From contig NZ_JABACI010000002.1 in NCBI RefSeq assembly GCF_012524205.1, forward strand, positions 705,223 to 769,222: 64,000 bases of DNA. The letters run 5' to 3'. Each line of letters opens with the position of its first letter. Positions within the stretch are counted from its first letter, which is position 1. Below the pieces are notes generated by a model that saw only the letters and a list, made by a program, of their open reading frames with translations, ran no database searches and was not told the DNA's origin. A program made the translations under genes and the position numbers. This document shows positions 17,684 to 28,899 of this stretch, in pieces. The stretch comes from Microbacterium salsuginis. GTDB lineage: Bacteria > Actinomycetota > Actinomycetes > Actinomycetales > Microbacteriaceae.

Positions 17684-18316
17684 ATGGCCCTCACGAGCGA
17701 GCGCTCCGTCAGCAAGCGCAGCGCGATCGAACAGGCGGCGACCGAGCTGTTCCTTCGCCGCGGCTACGCGGGCACGAGCATGGACGATGTGGCAGCGGCC
17801 GCCAAGGTGTCGAAGCAGACGGTCTACAAGCACTACGCACACAAGGAGCAGCTCTTCACCCGCATCGTGCTCGATACGACCTCGCGCATCGACGTCCTCG
17901 TGGACGAGGTCGCCGACGGACTGCGCGACCCGCGAGATCTGCAGGATGCCCTCGTCCACTTGGCCCGCCGGTTCACCCAGGCGGTGATGGAACCCGACAC
18001 CCTTCGCCTGCGCCGGCTCGTGATCGCCGAGGCCGAGCGCTTCAGCGAGCTCGGCACGTCGTGGTACGAGAACGGATTCGAACGCGTCCTGGCCACGCTC
18101 GCCGAGCGCTTCACCGAGCTCGCCGCCGCCGGGCGACTGTCGCTCGACGACCCGGGACTGGCCGCCGAGCACTTCGTCAGCCTGCTGCTGTGGATCCCGG
18201 TCAACCGCGCGATGTTCACCGGGGACCTCGCCCCGTTCGACGAGAAGGAACGGGAACGGATGCTGACCGCCGGCGTCGCCGCCTTCCTCCGCGCATACGC
18301 ACCGGTGACGAGTTAG
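17684..18316 (+). CDS. TetR-family transcriptional regulator
   Basis: 210 residues. The HTH region (AIEQAATELFLRRGYAGTSM, then VSKQTVYKHYAHKEQLF) is standard TetR. The C-terminal part resembles the TetR_C AefR-like group (FTQAVMEPDTLRLRRLVIAEA). It is divergent from the VOC/DUF1801 pair and probably autoregulated through the two sites in the gap. Inducer unknown. Confidence 0.9.
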   Translation: MALTSERSVSKRSAIEQAATELFLRRGYAGTSMDDVAAAAKVSKQTVYKHYAHKEQLFTRIVLDTTSRIDVLVDEVADGLRDPRDLQDALVHLARRFTQAVMEPDTLRLRRLVIAEAERFSELGTSWYENGFERVLATLAERFTELAAAGRLSLDDPGLAAEHFVSLLLWIPVNRAMFTGDLAPFDEKERERMLTAGVAAFLRAYAPVTS

Positions 18317-18387
18317 GCGCGTCGGGACGTCGCGACGCGGCTCAGCGCGGCGAGGCTCGGCTCATATCATCCGCTCCCCCAGGCTCG

Positions 18388-19029
18388 TTACCAGCGCTCG
18401 GTACCGCGCGGAATGACGTCAAGCACGTGCGGGAGCTCGGTCGGGAAGCAGGACCGGAAGAGCTCGGTGATCTGCGGGTCCGAGCCGTAGTCGTCGACCA
18501 GGCGCAGCCCGATCATGGTGCTGATGAGCATGCCTTCGGCCATGAAGGAGCGGGCCTCCTCGGCCTCGAACCCGACCTCGTCGCGGAAGAACCGCCACAC
18601 CGAGGCGAAGCCCTTGCGTGCGGCCGGGCCGATCATGGGGTGGCTGCCGAGCAGGTAGGCGTGCGCGAGGGTCTGGTGCAGTCCCCTGACCTCGAGGAGG
18701 TTGACGTACGCCTCCCCGATGCGCTTGCCGACGGGCTTGTCGCTGTCGTCGCCCTCGACCAGCGCCGCGCGGAACGCCTCGAGCAGCCTGGCCAGGGCGT
18801 CGTCGATCGTCGCGAGGAAGAGGTTCTCCTTCGAGCCGAACAGGCGCACCACGTAGGGCTGACTGACACCCGCGGCCCGGGCGACCTCGTCCGTCGTGGC
18901 GCCCTCGTACCCCCGCGCGCCGAAGACCATCAGGGCGGCGTGGAGGATCTGGCGGCGGCGCTCTTCCGACGTCAGACGCCGCGCCGGATCGGTCGTCTCA
19001 TCCAGGGCGACGGTGCTGTCGGAGCTCAT
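18388..19029 (-). CDS. TetR-family repressor of the adjacent efflux pump
   Basis: 213 residues with a TetR HTH (RRQILHAALMVFGARGYEGA, VSQPYVVRLFGSKENLF). It is divergent from a DHA2-type exporter; the 93-base gap carries two GTAATC-N4-GATTAC-type palindromes. This is the classic arrangement of a local repressor of a multidrug pump whose substrate is also the inducer. Confidence 0.9.
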   Translation of the reverse strand: MSSDSTVALDETTDPARRLTSEERRRQILHAALMVFGARGYEGATTDEVARAAGVSQPYVVRLFGSKENLFLATIDDALARLLEAFRAALVEGDDSDKPVGKRIGEAYVNLLEVRGLHQTLAHAYLLGSHPMIGPAARKGFASVWRFFRDEVGFEAEEARSFMAEGMLISTMIGLRLVDDYGSDPQITELFRSCFPTELPHVLDVIPRGTERW

Positions 19030-19053
19030 CCCGGAAGGTTATCAGCGAATGAC

Positions 19054-19110
19054 TTGACTTTGTAATCAGTCGATTACTACATTTCTTCTCATAAGTAATC
19101 ATCCAATTAC
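19054..19110 (+). promoter_or_regulatory. Efflux-pump promoter with two TetR operators
   Basis: -35 TTGACT (19054-19059) and a -10-like TACATT (19078-19083). Between them lies the palindrome GTAATCAGTCGATTAC (19062-19077); a second copy, GTAATCATCCAATTAC, is at 19095-19110, before the ribosome site. The half sites GTAATC/GATTAC are AT-rich against a high-GC background. A bound repressor would occlude RNA polymerase and the leader. Confidence 0.75.
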
Positions 19111-19122
19111 TACGGAGACCTC

Positions 19123-20628
19123 ATGGCCCTCGATCCCCTCGCCACCGCCCCGACCGAATCGGCACGGCCCCGTCGCGCTCGACCGTTCGCACTCGTCATC
19201 GCCGCGGCATCCGTTCCGATGTTCATGGCGACCCTCGACAACCTCGTCATGACCAACGCGCTCCCCGTGCTGCATCGCGAGATGGGTGCGAGCGTGGAGC
19301 AGCTGCAGTGGTTCGTCAACGCCTACACGCTGGCGTTCGCCGGCGCGATCCTGATCGCCTCGGCCCTCGGCGACCGCTTCGGCCGGCGGACGGTGTTCGC
19401 GATCGGCATCGCCGTGTTCGGCATCGGCTCGGTATTCGCTGCGCTCAGTACCGACCCCGGTCAGCTGATCGCCGCCCGCGCGCTGCAGGGATTCGGCGGA
19501 GCGGCGGTCATGCCGCTGTCGCTCGCACTGCTGAGCGGCGCAGTGCCGCAGACCCGGCGCGCGCTCGCGATCGGCATCTGGGGCGGCGTCTCGGGGCTCG
19601 GCGTCGCCGTCGGACCGCTCGTCGGCGGGGCGATCATGGAGGGCTGGAACTGGCAGGCGATCTTCTGGATCAACGTGCCCGTCGCGATCGTCGCGATCCC
19701 GCTGGCGCTGCTCGTGCTGCGCAACGACTTCGGTGCGCGCGCTCGCATCGACGTGCCGGGCGCCGTGCTCGCGGCGGCGGGCGTGCTCGCCCTGGTGCAC
19801 GCCATCGTGCGCGGCAACGACGACGGCTGGGACTCGATCGGCGTCATCGGCGAGATCGCCCTCGGCGCCGTGCTGCTCGGGATCTTCTTCGCGTGGCAGG
19901 CCCGCGCGAAGGCTCCGCTGGTGCCGTTGCGGCTGTTCCGGGACCGCTCGTTCTCGGTGACGAACATCATCGGCTTCGCGTTCAGCTTCGGCACATTCGG
20001 GGCGGTGTTCATCCTCATCCAGTACCTCCAGGTGGTGCAGGGATCATCGCCGCTCGAGGCTGCAGTGCAGACCACACCGTGGACGCTCGCCCCGATGGTG
20101 GTGGCCCCGATCGCGGGGATGCTGGCGCCCCGCGTCGGCACACGTGTGCTCATGGTGCTGGGGCTGGGCCTTCAGGCGGCGGCACTGACCTGGATCGGCC
20201 TGATCATGTCGACCGAGCTCGACTACCCCGCGCTCATCGCGCCGTTCATCATGGCGGGCGTCGGCATGGCCCTCGTCTTCGCACCGTCGGCGACGGCGCT
20301 GCTGGCCACCCTCGGACTGCTCGATCACGCAAAGGCCTCCGGCGTGAACTCGACGGTCCGCGAACTGGGCGTCGCGCTCGGCACCGCCGTCATGACGGCG
20401 ATCTTCGTCAGCGCCGGCGGCGAGCTGCTGCCCGACCTGTACGTCGACGCGGCGCGTCCGGCGGTGCTCACGGGCGCGGGCGTGCTCCTCGTCGCGACGA
20501 TCGCGGCGCTGTGGCTTCCCGCAGGGCGCTCGGCGACGGTCCCCACTCCAGGGCGCGTGGGCCCAGCCTCGTCCCCGGCCGACACAGAAGCTCCGGCTGC
20601 AGCATCCGACCTCGCCGGGGTCCGTTGA
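19123..20628 (+). CDS. DHA2-family MFS drug exporter (EmrB/QacA type)
   Basis: 501 residues with about 14 membrane helices. Motif A reads GDRFGRR, and LDNLVMTNALPVL in helix 1 and GGAIMEGWNWQAIFWINVPV are typical of DHA2 proton antiporters. It is expected to export drugs or dyes from the membrane. The cytosolic tail (PTPGRVGPASSPADTEAPAA) includes a short copy of the family F repeat. Controlled by the divergent TetR gene. Confidence 0.92.
   Translation: MALDPLATAPTESARPRRARPFALVIAAASVPMFMATLDNLVMTNALPVLHREMGASVEQLQWFVNAYTLAFAGAILIASALGDRFGRRTVFAIGIAVFGIGSVFAALSTDPGQLIAARALQGFGGAAVMPLSLALLSGAVPQTRRALAIGIWGGVSGLGVAVGPLVGGAIMEGWNWQAIFWINVPVAIVAIPLALLVLRNDFGARARIDVPGAVLAAAGVLALVHAIVRGNDDGWDSIGVIGEIALGAVLLGIFFAWQARAKAPLVPLRLFRDRSFSVTNIIGFAFSFGTFGAVFILIQYLQVVQGSSPLEAAVQTTPWTLAPMVVAPIAGMLAPRVGTRVLMVLGLGLQAAALTWIGLIMSTELDYPALIAPFIMAGVGMALVFAPSATALLATLGLLDHAKASGVNSTVRELGVALGTAVMTAIFVSAGGELLPDLYVDAARPAVLTGAGVLLVATIAALWLPAGRSATVPTPGRVGPASSPADTEAPAAASDLAGVR
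20538..20568 (-). repeat. Shortened family F repeat, copy 3, inside the MFS gene
   Basis: GGTCCCCACTCCAG joined directly to GGCGCGTGGGCCCAGCC: both ends of the family F repeat (compare the reverse of 12406-12474) with the middle missing. It encodes VPTPGRVGP in the MFS tail, the same reading frame as the copy in SURF1. Confidence 0.65.
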
Positions 20629-20663
20629 CGCCGGGTCGCTGATCCGCGCTCGCCGGTCCCGCC

Positions 20664-20700
20664 GGTTCCTTCGCGTCGTGAGCCACGACGCGGAGGGACC
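20664..20700. terminator. Shared terminator of the MFS and TMEM175 genes
   Basis: 17-base arms GGTTCCTTCGCGTCGTG (20664-20680) and CACGACGCGGAGGGACC (20684-20700), with two G-U type mismatches and a three-base loop, between two convergent stops. Confidence 0.8.
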
Positions 20701-20722
20701 GCGGCGTCGGGCCCGTTGCGGG

Positions 20723-21346
20723 TCAGTCGCTCTTGCCACCCAGCGCTCGGGTCAGGACGCCGTCGAGGAGGAACAGCAGGAACGCCGCCGAGCCGATCCA
20801 TGGCGACAGCGCCACCACCACGCCGCCGATGATGAGCGCGCTCAGCGAGGCACGACCGTACGCGACGGCCTCCTGCTCGGTCAGGTCCGGGAGCATGACG
20901 TCGCGGCGCCGCACCGCCCACTGCCACTGCACCCAGCCGAACAGGATCGCGAAGAAGAAGGTCACCGGCATCGCCATGCGGCCTGCGAAGTAGGCCTCGT
21001 ACTGCGTCAGCAGGCCGGTCGCGAAGGGCACGAGCACGACGAACAGCAGCCGTGCGTTGTTGAGCCAGATGAGCACGGGATCCGCTCGGGCGATGTGCTC
21101 GAACTGCTGCACGTGCACCATCCACAGCAGACACAGCAGCACGAAGCTCAGCACGAAGTTGAGCAGCAGCTCGCCCATGCCGGCGAGCGCGGTCCACATC
21201 TCGGCGTCGCTGGTCACCTTGCCGATCGAGTGCGTCGTGAGGTCGAGCACCAGCAGCGTCGCGGCGATCGCGAACACACCGTCGGTGAACGCCTCGAGTC
21301 GCACGGTGCGCTGCGTCGCCGCCGGATGCCGCCGCTGTCTGATCAC
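20723..21346 (-). CDS. TMEM175-family membrane protein (putative potassium channel)
   Basis: About 207 residues from a GTG at 21346 with six hydrophobic segments. The first contains RLEAFTDGVFAIAATLLVLDL, the family signature helix that lines the pore in TMEM175 proteins. Bacterial members form tetrameric potassium-permeable channels. No strong ribosome site is visible, so the exact start is uncertain. Convergent with the MFS gene; guaB lies upstream on the same strand. Confidence 0.82.
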   Translation of the reverse strand: MIRQRRHPAATQRTVRLEAFTDGVFAIAATLLVLDLTTHSIGKVTSDAEMWTALAGMGELLLNFVLSFVLLCLLWMVHVQQFEHIARADPVLIWLNNARLLFVVLVPFATGLLTQYEAYFAGRMAMPVTFFFAILFGWVQWQWAVRRRDVMLPDLTEQEAVAYGRASLSALIIGGVVVALSPWIGSAAFLLFLLDGVLTRALGGKSD

Positions 21347-21428
21347 GGGATCAGGGTAGCGGCGGGGACGACTCGGGAGCCCGCGACCCGCGCTCGCGCC
21401 GGGTCGGGGCATCCGCTCCCGTCGCGGA

Positions 21429-23233
<1,805 letters not shown>

Positions 23234-24556
23234 GTGGGTCCTGCGACTGTGACCACGAGACGCATCGCCGGAAGGCGCGCCACCGCTGCGCTTTTCGGGC
23301 TGCTGCTCATCCTGCTCGGGCTGTTCGCCACCGCGACGCCCGCACTGGCAGATGAAGACGATCCCTACCGCATCAGCGGCAATGTGCAGCTCGACGGCGA
23401 GCCGCTCGAAGGGGTCGCCCTGACGATCGACGGTCCGGGGGGTGAGCAGGAAGTCGAGACGGATGCCGAGGGGCAGTGGCGCGTCGGAGTCCCCGAGCGC
23501 GGCGAGACCTACGTCATCACCCTCGACGAAGACACACTCCCCGAGGGCATCGCCGTCGTCGATCCCGAGGACGACACCCCGAATGTCAAGGAAGTCGAGA
23601 TGGGCCAGGGCGGCCGCGTCTCGGTGAACTTCTTCATCGGCGAGGGCGAGCGCAACGTCACGAGCTTCTTCGATCAGCTCGTGCAGCGCATCGTCCAGGG
23701 CCTGAGCTTCGGCCTCATGCTGGCACTCGCCGCGATCGGCCTGTCGCTGGTCTACGGCACGACCGGCATCTCGAACTTCGCGCACGGCGAGATGGTGACC
23801 TTCGGCGCGATCGCCGCGCTGTTCCTGGTCGGCCCCGCGAGTCTCGCGCTGCCGTGGTGGCTCGGATACCCCATCGCGGTGGTCCTGAGCGCCGTCTTCG
23901 GCCTGGTCCTCGACATGATCCTGTGGAGACCGCTGCGCCGAAGGCGCGTCGGAGTCGTGCAGCTCATGATCGTCAGCATCGGACTCTCACTCGCCCTGCG
24001 CTACACGTTCCAGCTGTTCATCGGCGGTGGCACGCTGCAGCTCCCGTTCTCGTCGCAAGAGAAGCTCCCGCTCTTCGGGGTGGTCCAGCTCAGCATCATC
24101 GACATGGCCTCCCTCGCGATCTCGATCCTCGTGATCGTCGCCTTCGCGCTGTGGCTGACGCGCTCCCGCCTGGGCAAGGCGACGCGGGCGATCTCCGACA
24201 ACCCGTCCCTGGCGGCGGCGTCGGGCATCGACGTCGACGCGGTGGTGCGGGTCGTCTGGATCGTCGCGGGCGGCCTCGCCGGCCTCGCCGGCATCCTCTA
24301 CGCGTACTACCGCCCGGGCATCAAGTGGGACATGGGCGCCCAGATCCTGCTGCTCATGTTCGCCGCGGTGGTGCTCGGCGGTCTGGGTACCGCGTACGGC
24401 GCGCTCGTCGGCGCGATCATCGTGGGTCTGCTGGTCGAGGTGTCGAGCCTGTGGATCCCGGCCGACCTCAAGTACGCCAGCGCCCTGTTCATCCTCATCG
24501 TCATCCTGTTGTTCCGCCCACAGGGAATCCTCGGACGACGCGAGCGGATCGGTTAG
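23234..24556 (+). CDS. livH: Branched-chain amino-acid ABC permease LivH with extra N-terminal domain
   Basis: About 440 residues. The last ~290 are a LivH permease (QGLSFGLMLALAAIGLSLVYGTTGISNFAHGE and RALGIDVDAV-type EAA loop: RAISDNPSLAAASGID). The first ~150 are unusual: a signal peptide (ALFGLLLILLGLFATATPALA) and a Cna-B/carboxypeptidase-regulatory-like beta domain (ISGNVQLDGEPLEGVALTID) on the outside. The GTG start at 23234 follows GGAGG. First gene of livHMGF. Confidence 0.88.
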   Translation: MGPATVTTRRIAGRRATAALFGLLLILLGLFATATPALADEDDPYRISGNVQLDGEPLEGVALTIDGPGGEQEVETDAEGQWRVGVPERGETYVITLDEDTLPEGIAVVDPEDDTPNVKEVEMGQGGRVSVNFFIGEGERNVTSFFDQLVQRIVQGLSFGLMLALAAIGLSLVYGTTGISNFAHGEMVTFGAIAALFLVGPASLALPWWLGYPIAVVLSAVFGLVLDMILWRPLRRRRVGVVQLMIVSIGLSLALRYTFQLFIGGGTLQLPFSSQEKLPLFGVVQLSIIDMASLAISILVIVAFALWLTRSRLGKATRAISDNPSLAAASGIDVDAVVRVVWIVAGGLAGLAGILYAYYRPGIKWDMGAQILLLMFAAVVLGGLGTAYGALVGAIIVGLLVEVSSLWIPADLKYASALFILIVILLFRPQGILGRRERIG

Positions 24557-24564
24557 GACCACCC

Positions 24565-25545
24565 ATGGACTGGATTCAGATTCTCTCGAACACCGCCTCG
24601 TCGATCCTCAGCCCGGCGACGATCGGTTACGCGCTGGCCGCGCTCGGCCTCGCCGTGCACTTCGGCTACGCGGGCCTGATCAACATGGGCATCGCCGGCT
24701 TCATGGCGATCGGCGCCTACGGCTACGCCATCTCCATCCTCAGCTTCGGCCTCCCCTGGTGGGCCGGCGCTCTGGTGGGACTGGTCGGAGCCGCGATCTT
24801 CGCCCTGATCCTCGGCATCCCCACCCTCCGTCTGCGAGGTGACTACCTCGCCATCGTGACCATCGCGGCTGCCGAGGTGGTGCGCCTGCTGTTCCTCACG
24901 ACCGCGTTCGACGCGGTGACGGGCTCGGCCGACGGGTTGAGCGGGTACCACGGCAGCTTCCGGGACTCGAACCCGATTCCCGACGGGCAGTACGGCTTCG
25001 GACCGTGGGTGTACAACGAGACCGGCTGGTGGGTCCGCATCATGGGCCTGGTCACGCTCGGCATCGCCGCCCTCGTGGTGTGGATGCTCACACGCAGCCC
25101 GTGGGGACGCAACCTGAAGGGCATCCGCGAAGACGAGGACGCCGTGCGTTCGCTCGGCAAGAACGTGTTCGCGTACAAGATGCAGGCCCTCGTGCTCGGC
25201 GGTGTCCTCGCCGCCGCGGGAGGCATCGTCTACGCGTTGCCGTCCGCGGTGAGCCCCGGCGTGTACGTCACGTCGCTGACGTTCTTCGTGTGGACGGCCC
25301 TCCTCCTCGGTGGCGCCGCGACGGTCTTCGGCCCGCTGCTGGGATCGCTCATCTTCTGGGCGCTGCAGACGTTCCTCGCGAACGTGCTGCCGGCGATGGC
25401 CTCGGCCGGCTGGCTCCCGGGTCTGAACCAGATCCAGGCCGGCACGCTGCGGTTCATCCTCGTCGGCGTCGCGCTCATGCTGCTCGTGATCTTCATGCCG
25501 CAGGGCATCCTCGGCAATAAGAAGGAGCTGACCTTTGTCCGATAA
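24565..25545 (+). CDS. livM: Branched-chain amino-acid ABC permease LivM
   Basis: 326 residues and about nine membrane helices: GYAGLINMGIAGFMAIGAYGY near the N-terminus and the ATPase-contact loop RNLKGIREDEDAVRSLGKN. It forms the membrane channel with LivH. Starts 8 bases after livH; its end overlaps the livG TTG start. Confidence 0.92.
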   Translation: MDWIQILSNTASSILSPATIGYALAALGLAVHFGYAGLINMGIAGFMAIGAYGYAISILSFGLPWWAGALVGLVGAAIFALILGIPTLRLRGDYLAIVTIAAAEVVRLLFLTTAFDAVTGSADGLSGYHGSFRDSNPIPDGQYGFGPWVYNETGWWVRIMGLVTLGIAALVVWMLTRSPWGRNLKGIREDEDAVRSLGKNVFAYKMQALVLGGVLAAAGGIVYALPSAVSPGVYVTSLTFFVWTALLLGGAATVFGPLLGSLIFWALQTFLANVLPAMASAGWLPGLNQIQAGTLRFILVGVALMLLVIFMPQGILGNKKELTFVR

Positions 25546-26554
25546 CAGCATCCCCGAGAACGAGGCCGCGCCGGCCACCGGGTCGGCACCCGTGGCCCGC
25601 GCCAAGACGACCGGCCTGCACGTGGGCGAGGCGGTGCCCGGTGTCGCGAAGGTCGACCCGATCATCGTCGCCGACGGCGTCCGCCGCACCTTCGGTGGCG
25701 TGACCGCCGTCGACGTCGAGCACGTCGAGATCCCGCGTGGCGCGATCACCGCCCTCATCGGCCCGAACGGCGCCGGCAAGACCACGCTGTTCAACCTGCT
25801 GACCGGGTTCGACCAGCCCGATCAGGGCACGTGGTCGTTCGAGGGCAAGTCGCTCTCGGGCGTTCCCGCCTACAAGGTGGCGCGCCGCGGCCTGGTGCGC
25901 ACCTTCCAGCTGACCAAGGCGCTGGGCCTGCTCACCGTCATGGAGAACATGAAGCTCGGCGCGCAGAATCAGCGCGGCGAGAAGTTCTGGGCGGGCATGA
26001 TCCCGGCGCTCTGGCGCTCGCAGGATGCCGAGATCGAGGACCGCGCGATGGTCCTGCTGCAGAAGTTCAAGCTCGACGCCAAGGCCGACGACTTCGCCGC
26101 CAGCCTGTCGGGCGGCCAGCGCAAGCTCCTCGAGATGGCCCGGTCGCTCATGACCGATCCGACCCTCGTGATGCTCGACGAGCCGATGGCCGGCGTCAAC
26201 CCGGCGCTGACCCAGTCGCTCCTCGACAAGATCCTCGACCTCAAGGACGAGGGCATGACCGTCCTGTTCGTCGAGCACGACATGCACATGGTGCGCCACA
26301 TCGCGGACTGGGTGATCGTGATGGCCGAGGGCCGCATCGTCGCCGAGGGCGACCCGGCGACGGTCATGAAGGACCCCGCCGTCATCGACGCGTACCTCGG
26401 GGCCCACCAGGATCTCGACCTCGGCGTCGTGACCGGGCGCATCGACGTCATCGAGGCCGACCCGACGACGGATGCTGCGGCCTCCGCCGCGGCATCCGCC
26501 ACGGTCCTCGTCGATGAGGGCGTCGCCGAAGAGGAACAGGAGGACCGCACATGA
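25535..26554 (+). CDS. livG: Branched-chain amino-acid ABC transporter ATPase LivG
   Basis: 339 residues. Walker A GPNGAGKTT, signature LSGGQRKLLE, Walker B LVMLDEP, and the switch histidine in VEHDMHMV. A ~45-residue low-complexity N-terminus and a ~45-residue acidic, alanine-rich C-terminal tail extend the usual ~255-residue protein. TTG start with AAGGAG upstream, overlapping livM by 11 bases; its end overlaps livF (ATGA). Confidence 0.93.
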   Translation: MSDNSIPENEAAPATGSAPVARAKTTGLHVGEAVPGVAKVDPIIVADGVRRTFGGVTAVDVEHVEIPRGAITALIGPNGAGKTTLFNLLTGFDQPDQGTWSFEGKSLSGVPAYKVARRGLVRTFQLTKALGLLTVMENMKLGAQNQRGEKFWAGMIPALWRSQDAEIEDRAMVLLQKFKLDAKADDFAASLSGGQRKLLEMARSLMTDPTLVMLDEPMAGVNPALTQSLLDKILDLKDEGMTVLFVEHDMHMVRHIADWVIVMAEGRIVAEGDPATVMKDPAVIDAYLGAHQDLDLGVVTGRIDVIEADPTTDAAASAAASATVLVDEGVAEEEQEDRT

Positions 26555-27291
26555 CCGCTCCCACCGCGACGGGAACGCCCGTCGTCGTCATCGACGAGGT
26601 GCACGCCGGTTATCTGCCGGGCGTGAACATCCTCAACGGCTGCAGCCTCGTCGCCGAGCAGGGTGAGCTCATCGGCATCATCGGCCCGAACGGCGCCGGC
26701 AAGTCGACGCTCCTCAAGGCGATCTTCGGCCAGGTGAACATCCGCAGCGGCTCGATCTCGCTCGAGGGCGAAGACATCACAGGCCTTCGGGCGAACAAGC
26801 TCGTCGCCCGCGGCGTGGGCTTCATCCCGCAGAACAACAACGTGTTCCCCAGCCTCACGATCGAGGAGAACCTGCAGATGGGGCTGTATCAGCGGCCCGG
26901 CATCTACAAGGAGCGGCTCGAGTTCGTCACCGGCATCTTCTCCGAGCTGGGCAAGCGCCTCAAGCAGCGCGCCGGCTCGCTGTCGGGCGGTGAGCGGCAG
27001 ATGGTCGCCATGAGCCGTGCGCTCATGATGGACCCCAAGGTGCTGCTGCTCGACGAGCCGTCGGCCGGCCTCTCGCCGGTCCGGCAGGACGAGGCGTTCA
27101 TCCGCGTCTCCGAGATCAACAAGGCCGGAGTGACCTGCATCATGGTCGAGCAGAACGCGCGTCGCTGCCTGCAGATCTGCGACCGCGGCTACGTTCTGGA
27201 CCAGGGGCGCGACGCCTACACGGGTACCGGACGCGAGCTGCTGAACGACCCCAAGGTCACCGAGCTGTACCTCGGCACGCTCGGCAGCTAG
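26551..27291 (+). CDS. livF: Branched-chain amino-acid ABC transporter ATPase LivF
   Basis: 246 residues: Walker A GPNGAGKST, signature LSGGERQMVA, Walker B LLLDEPSAGL, and VEQNARR at the switch region, the LivF signature. Second ATPase of the transporter and last gene of the operon, followed by a strong terminator. Confidence 0.94.
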   Translation: MTAPTATGTPVVVIDEVHAGYLPGVNILNGCSLVAEQGELIGIIGPNGAGKSTLLKAIFGQVNIRSGSISLEGEDITGLRANKLVARGVGFIPQNNNVFPSLTIEENLQMGLYQRPGIYKERLEFVTGIFSELGKRLKQRAGSLSGGERQMVAMSRALMMDPKVLLLDEPSAGLSPVRQDEAFIRVSEINKAGVTCIMVEQNARRCLQICDRGYVLDQGRDAYTGTGRELLNDPKVTELYLGTLGS

Positions 27292-27310
27292 ATCCGGCGA
27301 CCTCGCACGA

Positions 27311-27346
27311 AGCGGGGGCCGGATGCCACGGCATCCGGCCCCCGCT
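27311..27346 (+). terminator. Terminator of the liv operon
   Basis: 17-base perfect arms beginning AGCGGGGGCCGGATGCC and closing with the complement, with a two-base gap. It contains inverted CGGATGCC octamers and is followed by TACTCTGT. Confidence 0.88.
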
Positions 27347-27414
27347 TACTCTGTGTGGCGGCGCCCCTCCCCCGCAGGAGGTGTTGGGAATGATGCCCCG
27401 GCCAGGCACGCGAA

Positions 27415-27444
27415 ACGGCCCCGGGTCCAAGGACCCGGGGCCGT
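27415..27444 (-). terminator. Terminator of the binding-protein gene
   Basis: Perfect 14-base arms ACGGCCCCGGGTCC / complement around AA, 15 bases after the stop of the minus-strand substrate-binding protein gene. Confidence 0.88.
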
Positions 27445-27458
27445 CGCGTCAGAGAGGA

Positions 27459-28739
27459 TCAGCCCTCGTACGGACCGTACGTGTTGTCCTCGCCGAACTG
27501 GTAGATGCCGATCGACGCCTCGGTCGGGTCGCCGACCTCGTCGAACGTGATCGGACCCGACACGCCGTCGTAGTCGGCGGTGCCGCCGCCCACGATGATC
27601 GCGGCGCAGTCGGCGTACGACTCGCACTTCTCACCGTCACCGGAGCCGCCCGAGACCTCGATCAGCTTCTCGGCCATGGCAGCCGAGTCGGTCGAGCCCG
27701 CGGCGAGCGCAGCCAGGGCGAGGAGGATGGTCGCGTCGTACGACTCGGCCGCGTAGGTGTACTCCGTCAGCGGGTCCATGCCCTCGGCCTCGACGAACTC
27801 GTCGAGCGCGTCGGTGAAGTCCGTGATGGCATCCAGCGACAGACCCGGGAACGTGCCCTTCGCGCCGGTCAGCGAGCCCGCGGGGAACTCTTCTCCGAAG
27901 TTGGCCAGGTTGCCGTCGACGAAGTACAGGTTCTCGGCGGGGTACTGGCCGAACAGGCTCGGGAGGATCGTCTTGACCTCTTCGAACGTGATCAGTGCGA
28001 TCGCGTCGGGGTCGGCCGCGAGGACCTCCGAGATCTGCGCGTCGAAGCTCGTGTCACCCGTGTTGTAGGTGGGCTGAGCGACGACCTCGCCACCGGCGGC
28101 CTCGAAGGCCTCGGTGACGTACTTGGCCAGACCGGTGCCGTACGAGTCGTTCAGCACGATCATGCCGAGCGTCTGGTGGCCGTCTTCGGCGATCAGGTTG
28201 CCGAGCACCTCGCCCTGCAGCACGTCCGACGGCGCGGTGCGGAAGTACAGCCCGTTGTCGTCGTACGTGGTGAACGCGTCCGAGGTGTTGGCCGGCGAGA
28301 ACTGGATGACTCCCGCGCCGGTGACCTGGTCGATGAACTGCAGCGAGACGCCCGAGGACGCGGCGCCGATGATGGCGGAGACGCCCTCACCCAGCAGACG
28401 CGGGATCTCGGCCTCGTACGCCTTGTTGTCGGTGTCGCCGGAGTCGCCGAACACGACATCGACGTCGAGTCCGGTGTCGGCGGTGACCTCGTTGATCTGC
28501 GCCATGGCGTAGGCGACGCCGGCTTCCTCGGGCGGTCCGAGGAACGCGAGGTTACCGGTCTGCGGCAGGGCGGTGCCGAGCGTGAGGCTCAGCTCCTCGG
28601 TCGGACCGGCATTCTCGGTCGGCTCTTCGGTGCCACCGGTGCCCCCACCGGCACAGCCGGCGAGGACGAGGGCGCTGGCGCCGACGAGCGCAAGACCGCC
28701 GAGGACGGTGGTCTTGCGCGAGCGGGTGAAGACGCTCAT
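27459..28739 (-). CDS. Branched-chain amino-acid ABC substrate-binding lipoprotein
   Basis: 426 residues: a lipoprotein signal (LALVGASALVLAGC, lipobox LAGC) and a Gly/Glu-rich linker, then a type I periplasmic-binding fold (LTLGTALPQTGNLAFLGPPEEAG, IIGAASSGVSLQFID). LivK-like, it captures the amino acid and delivers it to LivHM. The ATG is preceded by AAGGAGC. It lies convergent to livHMGF rather than in the operon, so it has its own promoter and can be expressed in excess. Confidence 0.92.
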   Translation of the reverse strand: MSVFTRSRKTTVLGGLALVGASALVLAGCAGGGTGGTEEPTENAGPTEELSLTLGTALPQTGNLAFLGPPEEAGVAYAMAQINEVTADTGLDVDVVFGDSGDTDNKAYEAEIPRLLGEGVSAIIGAASSGVSLQFIDQVTGAGVIQFSPANTSDAFTTYDDNGLYFRTAPSDVLQGEVLGNLIAEDGHQTLGMIVLNDSYGTGLAKYVTEAFEAAGGEVVAQPTYNTGDTSFDAQISEVLAADPDAIALITFEEVKTILPSLFGQYPAENLYFVDGNLANFGEEFPAGSLTGAKGTFPGLSLDAITDFTDALDEFVEAEGMDPLTEYTYAAESYDATILLALAALAAGSTDSAAMAEKLIEVSGGSGDGEKCESYADCAAIIVGGGTADYDGVSGPITFDEVGDPTEASIGIYQFGEDNTYGPYEG

Positions 28740-28899
28740 GTTGCTCCTTGCTGTGGTGTGTACGCGGATCGGCTCGGGAACCGACCTCAATGTCCTAAAC
28801 CTAACCGCGGCAGGCACCGCCGTGTGTTGCTCTTCGTTAACGGTTTGTAACGCCGCGGGACCGGGGATTTCGGGGCGAATTCGTGTGCGCGGGCGTCGC

